A program made the translations under genes and the position numbers. From Procambarus clarkii (Eukaryota > Arthropoda > Malacostraca > Decapoda > Cambaridae), in the NCBI RefSeq assembly GCF_040958095.1, contig NC_091158.1, positions 37,642,710-37,706,709 of the forward strand: a stretch of DNA of 64,000 nt. Reading direction: 5' to 3'. The notes beneath the pieces were generated by a model. That model was not told the DNA's origin. It saw only the letters and a list, made by a program, of their open reading frames with translations, and made no database searches. Shown one piece after another: positions 31,901 to 47,100 of the stretch (position 1 is the first letter of the stretch; each line of letters opens with the position of its first letter).

Positions 31901-34900
31901 TATCCCACTCCTGTACGGGTTCACGCTCTCATATATCCCATCCCTGTACGGGTGCCGCCCTCATTTATCCCACCCCTGTACGGGTGTCCCCCCTCATATA
32001 TACCACCTCTGAACGGGTGCCCACCCTCATGTATCCCACCCCTGTACAGGTGCCCGCCTGCATGTATCCCACCCCTGTACGGGTGCCTGCCCTCATAGAT
32101 CAAACCCTTGTACGGGTGCCCTCCCTCATATATCCCATCCCTATACGGATGCCCGCCATCATATATAAAACCCCTTTACTGGTGTCCGCCCTCATATATC
32201 CCACCCCAGTACGGGTGCCTGCCCTCATATATCCCACCCTTGTACGGGTGCCTGCCCTCATATATCCCACCCCTGTATGGGTTCCCGCCATCATATATCC
32301 CACCCGTGTACGGGTGCCCGCCCTATTATATCCAACCCGTGTACGAGTCCCCGCCCTCATATATCACACCCATATAGTGGTGCACGCCCTCATATATCCC
32401 ACCCCTGTACGGCTGCTCGCCCACATATATCCCACCCCTGCACGGGTGCCCACCGTCATATATCCCACACCTGTACGTGTGCCCGCCAGCATATATATAA
32501 CCCCGGTACGGGTGCCCGCCCTCATATATCCCACCCCTGTACGGGTGCCCGCCTACATATATCCCAACCCTGTATGGGTGCCCTCCCTCATATATCCCAC
32601 ACCTGTACGTGTGCCCGCTCACAAACATATAAACCCTGTACGGATGCCCGCTCTCATATATACCACACCTGTACGGGTGCCCGGCTACATATATCCCAAC
32701 CCTGTACGGGTGCCGGCCTTCATATATCTCACCCCTGTACTGGTGTCCGCCCTCATATATCTAACCCCTGTACGGGTGCCCGTTCTCATATATCCCACCC
32801 CAGTACGGGTGCCCGCCCTCATATATACAACCCATGTACGGGTGCCCGCCCTCATATATATCCCACCCCTGTATGGGTGCCAGCCCTCATATATCCCACC
32901 CCTGCACGGGTGCCTGCCCTCATATATCCCACCCCTGTACGTGTGCCCGCCTGCATGTATCCCACCCCTGTACGGGTGTCCGTTCTCATGTATACCACCC
33001 CTGTACGGGTGCCCGCCCTAATATATACAACCCCTCTATGGGTGCCCGCCCTCATATATCTCACCCCTGCGCGAGTGCCCGCCCTCATATATCCCACCCC
33101 AGTATGGGTGGCCGCACTTATATATCCCAACCCTGTACGGGTGTCTGCCCTCATATATCCCACCCCTGTATGGGTGCCCGACCTCACATTTCCCACACCT
33201 GTACGGGTGCCCGCCCTCATATATCACACCCCTGTACGGGTGTCCGCCCGCATATATTCCAACCCTGTACGGATTCCCGCCTACATATATCCCACCCCTG
33301 TATGGGTGCCCGCCTACATATATGCCATCACTGTACGTGTAACTGCCCTCATATATCCCACTCCTTTGCGGGTTCACGCTCTCATATTTCCCATCCCTGT
33401 ATGGGTGCCGCCCTCATTTATCCCACCCCTGTACGGGTGTCCGCCCTCATATATACTACCTCTGAACGGGTGCCCACCCTCACGTATCCCACCCCTGTAC
33501 AGGTGCCCGCCTGCATGTATCCCACCCCTGTACGGGTGCCTGCCCTCATAGATCAAACCCTTGTACGGGTGTCCGCCCTCATATATCCCACCCCAGTACG
33601 GGTGCCTGCCCTCATATATCCCACCCTTGTACGGGTGCCTGCCCTCATATATCCCACCCCTGTATGGGTTCCCGCCATCATATATCCCACCCCCTGTACG
33701 TTTGTCCGCCTGCATGTATCCACCCCCTGTACGAGTGTCCGTTCTCATTATACCACCCCTGTACGGGTGCCCGCCCTAATATATAAAACCCCTGAATGGG
33801 TGCCCGCCCTCATATATCTCACCCCTGCTCGGGTGCCCGCCCTCATATATCCCACCCCTGTATGGGTGCACGCCCTCATATATCCCAACTCTGTACGGGT
33901 GTCTGCCCGCATATATCCCACCCCTTTACAAGTGCCCGCCCTCATATATCCCACACCTGTACGGGAGCCCGTCCTCATATATCCCAATCTAGTACGGGTT
34001 CCCGACTTCATATATCCCACATCAGTACGGGTGCCCCTTCCCCCTCTTGTATCCCACCCCTGTACGGGTGCCTGCCCTCATAGATCACACCCCTGTATGG
34101 GTGTCCGCCCTCATATATCCCACCCTTGTACGGGTGCCCGCCCTCATATATCCTACCCTTGTACGGGTGCACCGCCTCATATATCCCACCCCTGTACGTG
34201 TTCCCGCCATCATATATCCCACCCGTGTTCGGGTGCCCGCCCTAATATACCCAACCCTTGTACGAGTCCCCGCCCTCATATATCACACCCATATAGTAGT
34301 GCACGCCCTCATATATCCCGTCCCTGTACGGGTGCCCGCCCTCATATATCCCACCCTTATACGGATGCCCGCCCACATATATACAACCTCTGTACGGATT
34401 CTCGCCCTCACATATACCACCCCTGTACGGGTGTCCGCCCGCATATTTCTAACCCCTGTACGGGTGCCCGCCCTCATATATCGCTCCCCAGTACGGGTGC
34501 CCGCCCTCATATATACAACCCCTGTACGGGTGCCCGCCCTCATATATATCCCACCCCTGTATGGGTGCCCGCTCTCATATATCCCACCCCTGTAAGGGTG
34601 CCCGCCCTAATATATCCCACCCCTGTATTGGTGTCCGCCCGCATATATCTTACCCCTGTACGGGTGCCCGCCCTCATATATCCCACCCCTGTGCGCGTGC
34701 CCGCCCTCATATATCCCACCCCTGCACGGGTGCCTGCCGTCATATATCCCACCCCTGTACGTGTACCCGCCTGCATGTATCCCACCCTGTACGGGTGCCC
34801 GCCCTCATGTATACCAACCATGTACGGGTTCCCGCCCTCATATATACAACCCCTGTATGGGTGCCCGCACTCATATATCCCACCCCTGCACGGGTGTCTG

Positions 34901-37900
34901 CCCGCATATATCCCACCCCTGTACAATTGCCCGCCCTCATATATCCCTCCCCTGTACGGGTGCCCGCCCTCTTATATCCCACCCTGTACGGGTGCCCGCC
35001 TGCATGTATCCCACTCCTGTACGGGTGCCCGCCCTCATATAACACACCCATGTACGTGTGTCCACCCTCGTATGTCCCACCCCTGTACGGGTGCCCGCCC
35101 TCATATATCCCACCCCTGTACGAGCGCCCGCCTACATATAGCTTACCCGTGTACGGGTGCTCGCCCTGATATATCCCACCCCTGTACGAGTCCTCACCCT
35201 CATATATCACACCCATATACGGGTGCCCGCCCTCATATATCCCACCCCCGATACTGGCGCCCGCCCTCATTCATCCCACCCCCTGTATGGGTGCTCGCCC
35301 GCATATTTCCCACCCCTACATGGGTGCCCACCGTCATATATCCCACACCTGTACGTGTGCCCGCCAGCATATATATAACCCCGGTACGGGTGCCCGCCCT
35401 CATATATCCCAACCCTGTACGGGTGCCCGCCTACATATATCCCAACCCTTTATGGGTGCCCTCCCTCATATATCCCACACCTGTACGTGTGCTCGCTCGC
35501 AAACATACAAACCCTGTACGGATGCCCGCTCTCATATATACCACCCCTGTACGGGTGCCCGCCTACAAATATGCCATCACTGAACGGGTGCCCGCCCTCA
35601 TATATCCCACCCCTGTACGGGTACCTGCCCTCATATATCCCACCCCTGTACGGGTCCCTGCCCTCATATATCCCACCCCTGTACGGGCGCCCGCCCTTAT
35701 ATATCCCACCCTGTACGGGCGCCCGCCCTTATATATCCCACCCCTGTACGGGTGCCCTCCCTCATTTATCCCACTCCTGTACGGGTGTCCGCCCTCAAAT
35801 TTCCCACCCCAGTACTGGCGCCCGACCTCATATATCCCACCACTGTACGGGTGCCCTCCCTCATGTATCCCACCCCTGTAGGGGTGCCTGCCCTCATACA
35901 TCACACCCCTGTATGGGTGTCCGCCCTCACATATCCCACCCCTGTTCGGGTGCCCACCCTCGTATATCCCACCCTTGTACGGGTGTCCGCCCTAATATAT
36001 CCCACCCCGGTACGGGTTCCCGTTATCATATATCCAAACCTCGTACGGATGCCCACCTTATTATATCCAATCCGTGTACGTGTCCCCGCCCTCATATATC
36101 ACACCCATATAGTGGTGCACTCCTTCATACATCCCATCCCTGAACAGGTTTCCGCCATTATATATCCCATCCGTGTACGGGTGCCCGCCCTATTATATCC
36201 AACCCGTGTACGAGTCCCCGCCCTCATATATCACACCCATATAGTGGTGCACGCTCTCATATATCCCACCCCAGTACGGGTGCTCGCCCACATATATCCC
36301 ACCTCTGCATGGGTGCCCACCGTCATATATCCCACACCTGTACGTGTGCCCGCCAGCATATATATAACCCCGGTACGGGTGCCCGCCCTCATATATCCCA
36401 ACCCTGTACGGGTGCCCGCCTACATATATCCCAACCCTTTATGGGTGCCCTCCCTCATATATCCCACACCTGTACGGGTGTCCGCCCTCATATATCTAAC
36501 CCCTGTACGGGTGCCCGCTCTCATATATACCACCCCTGTACGGGTGCCCGGCTACATATATCCCAACCCTGTACGGGTGCCCGCCCTCATATATCTCACC
36601 CCTGTACGGGTGTCCGCCCTCATATATCTAACCCCTGTACGGGTGCCCGTTCTCATGTATCCCACCCCAGTACGGGTGCCCGCCCTCATATATACAACCC
36701 CTGTACGGGTGCCCGCCCTCATATATATCCCACCCCTGTATGGGTGCCCGCCCTCATATATCCCACCCCTGCACGGGTGCCTGCCCTCATATATCCCACC
36801 CCTGTACGTGTGCCCGCCTGCATGTATCCCACCCCTGTACGGGTGTCCGTTCTCATGTATACCACCCCTGTACGGGTGCCCGCCCTAATATATACAACCC
36901 CTCTATGGGTGCCCGCCCTCATATATCTCACCCCAGCGCGGGTGCCCGCCCTCATATATCCCACCCCTGTATGGGTGCCCGCCCTCATATATCCCAACCC
37001 TGTACGGGTGTCTGCCCGCATATATCCCACCCCTGTACAAGTGCCCGCCCTCATATATCCCACACCTGTTCGTGTGCCCGCCCTCATATATCCCAATCAT
37101 GTACGGGTTCCCGACTTCATATATCCCACCTCAGTACGGGTGCCCCTTCCCCATCTTGTATCCCACCCCTGTACGGGTGCCTGCCCTCATAGATCACACC
37201 CCAGTATGGGTGTCCGCCCTCATATATCCCACCCTTGTACGGGTGCCCGCCCTCATATATCCTACCCTTGTACGGGTGCACGGCCTCATATATCCCACCC
37301 CTGTACGTGTTCCCGCCATCATATATCCCACCCGTGTTCGGGTGCCCGCCCTAATATACCCAACCCTTGTACGAGTCCCCGCCGTCATTTATCACACCCA
37401 CATAGTAGTGCACGCCCTCATATATCCCGTCCCTGTACGGGTGCCCGCCCTCATATATCCCAACCTTATACGGATGCCCGCCCACATATATACAACCCCT
37501 GTACAGATTCCCGCCCTCACATATACCACCCCTGTACGGGTGTCCGCCCGCATATATCTAACCCCTGTACGGGTGCCCGCCCTCATATATCCCTCCCCAT
37601 TACGGGTGCCCGCCCTCATATATACAACCCCTGTACGGGTTCCCGCCCTCATATATATCCCACCCCTGTATGGGTGCCCGCTCTCATATATCCCACGCCT
37701 GTAAGGGTGCCCGCCCTAATATATCCCACCCCTGTATTGGTGTTCGCCCGCATATATCTTACCCCTGTACGGGTGCCCCCCCTCATATATTCCACCCCTG
37801 TGCGGGTGCCCGCCCTCATATATCCCACCCCTGCACGGGTGCCTACCGTCATATATCCCACCCCTGTACGTGTGCCCGCCTGCATGTATCCCACCCAGTA

Positions 37901-38559
37901 CGGGTGCCCGCCCTCATGTATACCAACCATGTACGGGTTCCCGCCCTCATATATACAACCTCTGTATGGGTGGCCGCCCTCATATATCTCACCCCTGCAC
38001 GGGTGTCTGCCCGCATATATCCCACCCCTGTACAATTGCCCGCTCTCATATATCCCTCCCCTGTACAGGTGCCCGCCCTCATATATCCCACCCCTGAACG
38101 GGTGCCCGCCTACATATAGCTTACCCGTGTACGGGTGCCCGCCCTGATATATCCTACCCCTGTACGGGTCCTCGCCCTCATATATCACACCCATATACGG
38201 GTGCCCGCCCTCATATATCCCACCCCCGATACGGACGCCCGCCCTCATATATCCCACCCCCTGTATGCGTGCTCGCCCGCATATATCCCTCCCCTGTATG
38301 AGTGCCCGCCTACATATATCCCACCCCTGTACGGGTGCCCGCCTTCATATATCCCACCCCTATACGGGTGCCAGCTATCATATATCCCACCCCTGTACGA
38401 ATGCCCGCCCTCATATATCCCACCCCTTTACTGGTTCCAGCCATCATATATCCCATCCCTGTACGGGTGTCCGCCCTCATATATCTCACCAATGTACGGG
38501 TGCCCGCCCTCATATATCCCACCCCTGTACGAGTGCCCGCCCTCATATATCCCACCCCT

Positions 38560-41500
38560 GTACTGGTGCCCGCCTGCATAAATGCCACCCCTGTAAGGAT
38601 GCCCGCTATCATATATCCCACCCGCTATACAGGCGCCCGCCTTCATATATCCCACCCCTGTACGGGTGTCCGCCCGCATATATCACACCCATATACGAGT
38701 GCCCGCCCTCATATATCCCACCCGCTATACAGGCGCCCGCCTTCATATATCCCACCTCTGTACGGGTGCCCGATCGCATTTATCCCTCCCCTGTATGGGT
38801 GCCGCCTTCATATATCCCACCCCTGTACGGGTGTCTGTCCTCATATATCCCACCCCTGTACGGGTGTCCGCCATCATATATCCCACAAATGTACGGGTGT
38901 CCGCCCTCATATATCCCACCCGTGTACGGGTGCCTGCCCTCATATATCGCACCTCTGTACTGGTGCCCGCCCTCATATATCCCACCCCTGTATTGGTGCC
39001 CGCCCGCATAAATGCCACCCCTGTAAGGATGCCCGCCGTCATATATCCCACCCCTGTACAGCTGCCCGCCCACATATATCCCACCCATGTACAGGTGTTC
39101 GCCCTGATATATCCCACCCGTGTACGGGTCCCCGCCCTCATATATCACACCCATATACAGGTGCCCGCCCTCATATATCACACCCCCTATACGGGTGCCC
39201 GCCCGCATATATCCCTCCCCTGTACGGCTGCCTGCCTATATATATCCCACCCCTGTCCGGGTTCCCGTCCTCATATATCCCACCCCTGTACTGGTGTCTG
39301 CCCGCATATATCTCACCCCTGTACAATTGCCAGCCCTCATATATCACACCCCTGTACGGGTGTCAGCCCTCGAATGTCCCACCCCTGTACAGGTGCCCGC
39401 CCTCATATATCCCACCCCTGTACGGGTGCCCGTCTTCATATATTCCACCAGTGTACTGGTGCCCGTCCTGATATATCTCACCCCTGTATTGGTCCCCGCC
39501 CTCATATATCACACCCATATACGGGTGCCCTACCTCATATATCCCACCCTGTACGGGTGCCCGCCTGCATGTATCCCACCCCTGTACGGGTGTCCGCCTG
39601 CATATATCCCAACCCTGTACGGGTGTCCGCCCTCATATATCCCACCCCTGTACTGGTGCCTGCCCGCATAAATGCCACCCCTGTAAGGATGCCCGCCATA
39701 ATTTATCTCACCCCTGTACGGGTGTCCGCCCGCATATATCACACCCATATACGAGTGCCCGCCCTCATATATCCCACCCGCTATACGGGCGCCTGCCTTC
39801 ATATATCCCACCTCTGTACGGGTGCCCACTCGCATTTATCCCTTCCCTGTATGGGTGCCCGCCTACATATATCCCACCCATGTACGGGTGTCTGCCCTTA
39901 TATATCCCACCTTTGTACGGGTGCCCGCCCTCATATATCCCACCTCTATACGGCTGCCCGCACTCATATATCCCACCCCTGTACTGGTGCCCGCCCGCAA
40001 AAATTCCACCCCTGTAAGGATGCCCACTATCATGTATCCCACCCTTTTACGCGTGTCCGCTTGCATATATTACGGGTGCCCGCCCTCATATATCCCACCC
40101 TTGTACGGGTGCCCGCATGCATGTATCCCAATCCTGTATGGATGCCCGCCCTCATATATCGCACCCCTGTACGGGAGCCTGCCATACTATATCCCACCCC
40201 CCTGTTCGGGTTCCCGCCCATATATAGCCCACCCCTATACGGGTGCCCGCCGTCATATATCCGACTCCTATACGGTTGCCCGACCTCATATCTCACCCCT
40301 GTACGGTTGCCCGCCCTCATATATCCCACACCTGAACGGGTGTCCACCCTCATATATCCCACCCGTGTACGGGTGCCCGCCCTCATATATCGCACCTCTG
40401 TACTGGTGCCCGCCCTCATATATCCCACCCCTGTACTGGTGCCCGCCCGCATGAATGCCACCCCTGTAAGGATGCCCGCCGTCATATATCCCACCCGCTA
40501 TACAGGCGCCCGCCTTCATATATCCCACCCGTGTACGGGTCCCCGCCCTCATATATCACACCCATATACAGGTGCCCGCCCTCATATATCACACCCCCTA
40601 TACGGGTGCCCGCCCGCATATATCCCTCCCCTGTACGGCTGCCTGCCTATATATATCCCACCCCTGTCCGGGTGCCCGTCCTCATATATCCCACCCCTGT
40701 ACTGGTGTCTGCCCGCATATATCTCACCCCTGTACAATTGCCAGCCCTCATATATCACACCCCTGTACGGGTGTCAGCCCTCGAATGTCCCACCCCTGTA
40801 CAGGTGCCCGCCCTCATATATCCCACCCCTGTACGGGTGCCCGTCTTCATATATTCCACCAGTGTACTGGTGCCCGTCCTGATATATCTCACCCCTGTAT
40901 TGGTCCCCGCCCTCATATATCACACCCATATACGGGTGCCCTACCTCATATATCCCACCCTGTACGGGTGCCCGCCTGCATGTATCCCAACCCTGTACGG
41001 GTGTCCGCCTGCATATATCCCAACCCTGTACGGGTGTCCGCCCTTATATATCCCACCCCTGTACTGGTGCCTGCCCGCATAAATGCCACCCCTGTAAGGA
41101 TGCCCGCTATCATATATCCCACCCGCTATACAGGCGCCCGCCTTCATATATCCCACCCCTGTACGGGTGTCCGCCCGCATATATCACACCCATATACGAG
41201 TGCCCGCCCTCATATATCCCACCCGCTATACAGGCGCCCGCCTTCATATATCCCACCTCTGTACGGGTGCCCGATCGCATTTATCCCTCCCCTGTATGGG
41301 TGCCGCCTTCATATATCCCACCCCTGTACGGGTGTCTGTCCTCATATATCCCACCCCTGTACGGGTGTCCGCCATCATATATCCCACAAATGTACGGGTG
41401 TCCACCCTCATATATCCCACCCGTGTACGGGTGCCCGCCCTCATATATCGCACCTCTGTACTGGTGCCCGCCCTCATATATCCCACCCCTGTATTGGTGC

Positions 41501-43411
41501 CCGCCCGCATAAATGCCACCCCTGTAAGGATGCCCGCCGTCATATATCCCACCCCTGTACAGCTGCCCGCCCACATATATCCCACCCATGTACAGGTGTT
41601 CGCCCTGATATATACCACCCGTGTACGGGTCCCCGCCCTCATATATCACACCCATATACAGGTGCCCGCCCTCATATATCACACCCCCTATACGGGTGCC
41701 CGCCCGCATATATCCCTCCCCTGTACGGCTGCCTGCCTATATATATCCCACCCCTGTCCGGGTTCCCGTCCTCATATATCCCACCCCTGTACTGGTGTCT
41801 GCCCGCATATATCTCACCCCTGTACAATTGCCAGCCCTCATATATCACACCCCTGTACGTGTGTCAGCCCTCGAATGTCCCACCCCTGTACAGGTGCCCG
41901 CCCTCATATATCCCACCCCTGTACGGGTGCCCGTCTTCATATATTCCACCAGTGTACTGGTGCCCGTCCTGATATATCTCACCCCTGTATTGGTCCCCGC
42001 CCTCATATATCACACCCATATACGGGTGCCCTACCTCATATATCCCACCCTGTACGGGTGCCCGCCTGCATGTATCCCACCCCTGTACGGGTGTCTGCCT
42101 GCATATATCCCAACCCTGTACGGGTGTCCGCCCTCATATATCCCACCCCTGTACTGGTGCCTGCCCGCATAAATGCCACCCCTGTAAGGATGCCCGCCAT
42201 AATTTATCTCACCCCTGTACGGGTGTCCGCCCGCATATATCACACCCATATACGAGTGCCCGCCCTCATATATCCCACCCGCTATACGGGCGCCTGCGTT
42301 CATATATCCCACCTCTGTACGGGTGCCCACTCGCATTTATCCCTTCCCTGTATGGGTGCCCGCCTACATATATCCCACCCATGTACGGGTGTCTGCCCTT
42401 ATATATCCCACCTTTGTACGGGTGCCCGCCCTCATATATCCCACCTCTATACGGCTGCCCGCACTCATATATCCCACCCCTGTACTGGTGCCCGCCCGCA
42501 AAAATTCCACCCCTGTAAGGATGCCCACTATCATATATCCCACCCTTTTACGCGTGTCCGCTTGCATATATTACGGGTGCCCGCCCTCATATATCCCACC
42601 CTTGTACGGGTGCCCGCATGCATGTATCCCAATCCTGTATGGATGCCCGCCCTCAGATATCGCACCCCTGTACGGGAGCCTGCCATACTATATCCCACCC
42701 CCCTGTTCGGGTTCCCGCCCATATATAGCCCACCCCTATACGGGTGCCCGCCGTCATATATCCGACTCCTATACGGTTGCCCGACCTCATATCTCACCCC
42801 TGTACGGTTGCCCGCCCTCATATATCCCACACCTGAACGGGTGTCCACCCTCATATATCCCACCCGTGTACGGGTGCCCGCCCTCATATATCGCACCTCT
42901 GTACTGGTGCCCGCCCTCATATATCCCACCCCTGTACTGGTGCCCGCCCGCATGAATGCCACCCCTGTAAGGATGCCCGCCGTCATATATCCCACCCGCT
43001 ATACAGGCGCCCGCCTTCATATATCCCACCCCTGTACGGGTGTCCGCCCGCATATATCACACCCATATACGAGTGCCCGCCCTCATATATCCCACCCGCT
43101 ATACAGGCGCCCGCCTTCATATATCCCACCTCTGTACGGGTGCCCGATCGCATTTATCCCTCCCCTGTATGGGTGCCGCTTTCATATATCCCACCCGTGT
43201 ACGGGTGTCTGCCCTCATATATCCCACCCCTGTACGGGTGTCCGCCCTCATATATCCCACACCTGTACGGGTGTCCGCCCTCATATATCCCACCCGTGTA
43301 CGGGTGCCCGCCCTCATATATCGCACCTCTGTACTGGTGCCCGCCCTCATATATCCCACCCCTGTATTGGTGCCCGCCCGCATAAATGCCATCCCTGTAA
43401 GGATGCCCGCC
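38560..43411. repeat. Higher-order duplication, offset 2501 bp
   Basis: About 38.56-41.06 kb and 41.06-43.41 kb are near-identical in variant order and sequence (for example 39121 and 41622 begin the same string). The second copy ends at the N gap. A sub-block (39120-39671) also appears at +1411, so the unit is itself composite. Confidence 0.8.
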
Positions 43412-43911
43412 NNNNNNNNNNNNNNNNNNNNNNNNNNNNNNNNNNNNNNNNNNNNNNNNNNNNNNNNNNNNNNNNNNNNNNNNNNNNNNNNNNNNNNNNN
43501 NNNNNNNNNNNNNNNNNNNNNNNNNNNNNNNNNNNNNNNNNNNNNNNNNNNNNNNNNNNNNNNNNNNNNNNNNNNNNNNNNNNNNNNNNNNNNNNNNNNN
43601 NNNNNNNNNNNNNNNNNNNNNNNNNNNNNNNNNNNNNNNNNNNNNNNNNNNNNNNNNNNNNNNNNNNNNNNNNNNNNNNNNNNNNNNNNNNNNNNNNNNN
43701 NNNNNNNNNNNNNNNNNNNNNNNNNNNNNNNNNNNNNNNNNNNNNNNNNNNNNNNNNNNNNNNNNNNNNNNNNNNNNNNNNNNNNNNNNNNNNNNNNNNN
43801 NNNNNNNNNNNNNNNNNNNNNNNNNNNNNNNNNNNNNNNNNNNNNNNNNNNNNNNNNNNNNNNNNNNNNNNNNNNNNNNNNNNNNNNNNNNNNNNNNNNN
43901 NNNNNNNNNNN
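43412..43911. other. Assembly gap of exactly 500 N
   Basis: 500 consecutive N with satellite on both sides. A round number indicates a placeholder, so the true missing length is unknown. Confidence 0.99.
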
Positions 43912-44190
43912 GGGTTCCCGCCCTATTATATCCAACCCGTGTACGAGTCCCCGCCCTCATATATCACACCCATATAGTGGTGCACGCCCTCATAAAGCCA
44001 ACGCCTGTACGGGTGCCCGACATCACATATCCCACCCCTGTACGGATCCCCGCGCTCATATATCCCACCCCTGTACGGGTTCCCGACCTCATTTATCCCC
44101 CCCTGTGTGGGTGCCCGCACTCATATATCCCATGCGTGTACGGGTCCCCGCCCTCATGTATCAAACCCCTGTATGGGTGACGGCCCTTCA

Positions 44191-47100
44191 TATATCCCAC
44201 CCCTGTACGGGGGCCCGCCCGCATATATCCCTCCCCTATACGGGTGCCCGCCCTCATATATCGCACCCCTGTACTGAGGCCCGCCCGCAAAAATGCCACC
44301 TCTGTAAGGATGCCCGACCTCATATATCCCACCACTGTACGGCTGCCCGCCCACATATATCCCACCCGTGTACAGGTGCCCGCCCTGATATATCCCACCC
44401 GTTTACGGGTGCCAGCCCTGATATATCCCACCCGTGTACGGGTCCCCGCCATCATATATCACACCCATATACGGGTGCCCGCTCTCATATATCCCACCCC
44501 CTTTACGGGCGCCCGCCCTAATATATCCCACCCCTGTACGGGTGCCCTCCCTCATATATCCCTCCCCTGTATGGGTGCCCGCTACAATTATCCCACCCCT
44601 GTACGGGTGCCCGCACTCATATATCACACCCCTGTATGGGTGATGGCCCCTCTTATATCCCACCCCTGTACAGGGGACCGCCCGCATATTTCCCACCCTT
44701 GTACAGGTGCCCGTCGCCATATATCCCACCCCGATACGTGTGCCTGCCTACATATAACCCACCTCTGTACGGGTGTCCGCCCTCATATATCTCACCCCTG
44801 TACGGGTGCCCGCCTTCATTTATCCCATCCGTGTACGGGTGCCCCCCCTCATACATCCCACCCCTGTACTGGTTCATGCCCTCATATATCCCATTCGTGT
44901 ACGGGTGCCCGCCCTCATATATCCCACCCTTGTACTGGAGCTCGCTCAAAAATCTGCCACCCCTGTAAGGATACCCGCCTTCATATATCCCACCCCTGTA
45001 CGGGTGCCGCTCACATATATCCCACTCCTGTATGGGTGCCAGCCCTCATATATCTCATCCCTGTATGGGTGCCTGCCTTCATATATCCCACCCGTGTACG
45101 GGTGCCCGCCCTGAAATATCCCACCCGTGTACGGGTCCCCACCCTCATATATTACACCCATATACGGGTGCCCGCCCTCTTATATCATACCCCATTTACG
45201 GGCGCCCGCCCTCATATATCCCACCCCTGCGCTGGTGCCCGCCCTCATATATCTGACCCCTATACTGGTGCCCACCCGCATATGTGCCACCCCTGTAAGG
45301 ATGCCAACCATAATATATGCCACCCCTGTATGGGTGCCCGGCCTCATATATCCCACCCCTGTACAAGTGCCCGCTTACATATATCCCACCCCTGTACTGG
45401 TGCCAACCCTCATATATCCAACCCCTGTACTGGTGCCCGCTTGCATATATGCCACCCCTGTAAAGATACCCGCATTCATATATCCCGCCTCTGTACGTGT
45501 GTCCGCCCTCATATATCCCACCCTTGTACGGGTGCCTGCCCTCATATATTCTACCCCTGTATGGGTGCCAGTCTTCATATATCCCACCCGTTTACGGGTG
45601 CCCGCCCTGATATATCCCACCCGTGTACGGGTGCCCGCCCTCATATATCACACCCCTGTATGTGTGACGGCCCCTCATATATCCAACCCCTGTACAAGGG
45701 ACCCCCCGCATATTTCCCACCCCTGTAAAGGTGCCCGCCATCATATATCCCACACCTGTACGTGTGCCTGCCTACATATATCCCACCCCTGTACGGGTGT
45801 CCGCCCTCATATATCCCACCCCCTGTACGAGTGTCCGCCCTCATATATCCGATCCGGGTACGGGTGCCCACCCTCATACATCCCACCCCTGTACTGGTGC
45901 CCGCCCTCATATATCCCATCCGTGTATGGGTGCCCGCCCTCATATATTCCACCCCTGTAGTGGAGCCCGCTCCAAAATATGCCACCCCTGTAAGGATACC
46001 CGCCTTCATATATCCCACCCCTGTACGGGTGCCCGCTCACATGTATCCCACCCAGTGTATGGGTGCCAGCCCTCATATATCCCATCCCTGTACGGGTGCC
46101 CGCACTCATATATTCCACCCTTGTACAGGTGCCTGCCCTCATATATCCCACCCCTGTACGGGTGCCCGCATTCATATATCCCACCCGTGTACGGGTCCCC
46201 GCCCTCATATATTACACCCATGTACGGGTGCCCGCCATCATATATCCTACCCCATTTACGGGCGTCCGCCCTCATATTTCCCACCCCTGTACTGGTGCCT
46301 GCCCACATATATGCCACCCCTGTAAGGCCGGCCCTCAAATATCCCACCCCTGTATGGGTGCCCGCCCACATATATCCCACCCCTGTACGAGTGCCCGCTC
46401 ACATATATCCCACCCCTGTATGGGTGCCCGCCCTCATATATCCAACATTTGTAAGGGTGCCCGCCCTCATATATCCCACCCCTGTATGGGTGCCCGCCTT
46501 CATATATCCCACCCATGTACGGGTGCCCGCCCTCATATATCCCTCCCCTGTACGGGTGCCCGCCCACATATATCCCACCCCTGTACGGGTGCCCGCCCTC
46601 ATGTATCCCACCCCTGTCCGGGTGCCTGTCTTCATATATCCCACCTATGTACGGGTGCCCGCCTGCATGTATCCCAACCCTGTACGGGTGCCCTCCCATA
46701 TATAGCCCACCCCTATACGGATTCCCGCCCTCATATATCCGACTCCTGTACGGTTGCCCGCCCTCATAACTCACCCCTGTACGGTTGCCCGCCATCATAT
46801 ATCCCACACCTTTACGGGTCCCGGCCCTCATATATCTCACCACTATACGGGTCCCCGCCCTCATATATCCCACCAATGTATGGGTGCCCGCCCATTTATA
46901 GCCCCACACCTGTACTGGTGCCTGCACGCATAAATGCCAAGCCTGTACGGTTGCCCGCCCTCATATTTCCCACCCCTGTACGGGTCCCTGCCCTCATATA
47001 ACCCACACCTTTACGGGTGCCCGACGTCATATACCCCACCCTAGTATGGGTGCCCGCCCTCATATATCACACCCCTGTTCGGGTGCCCGCCCTCATATAT

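Noticed and set aside
32834-35881. A 1015-codon plus-strand open frame, and dozens of similar frames on both strands across 22.7-64 kb
   Set aside because: All are translations of the 33-bp satellite. Overlapping frames on both strands are equally open because the period is a multiple of three.
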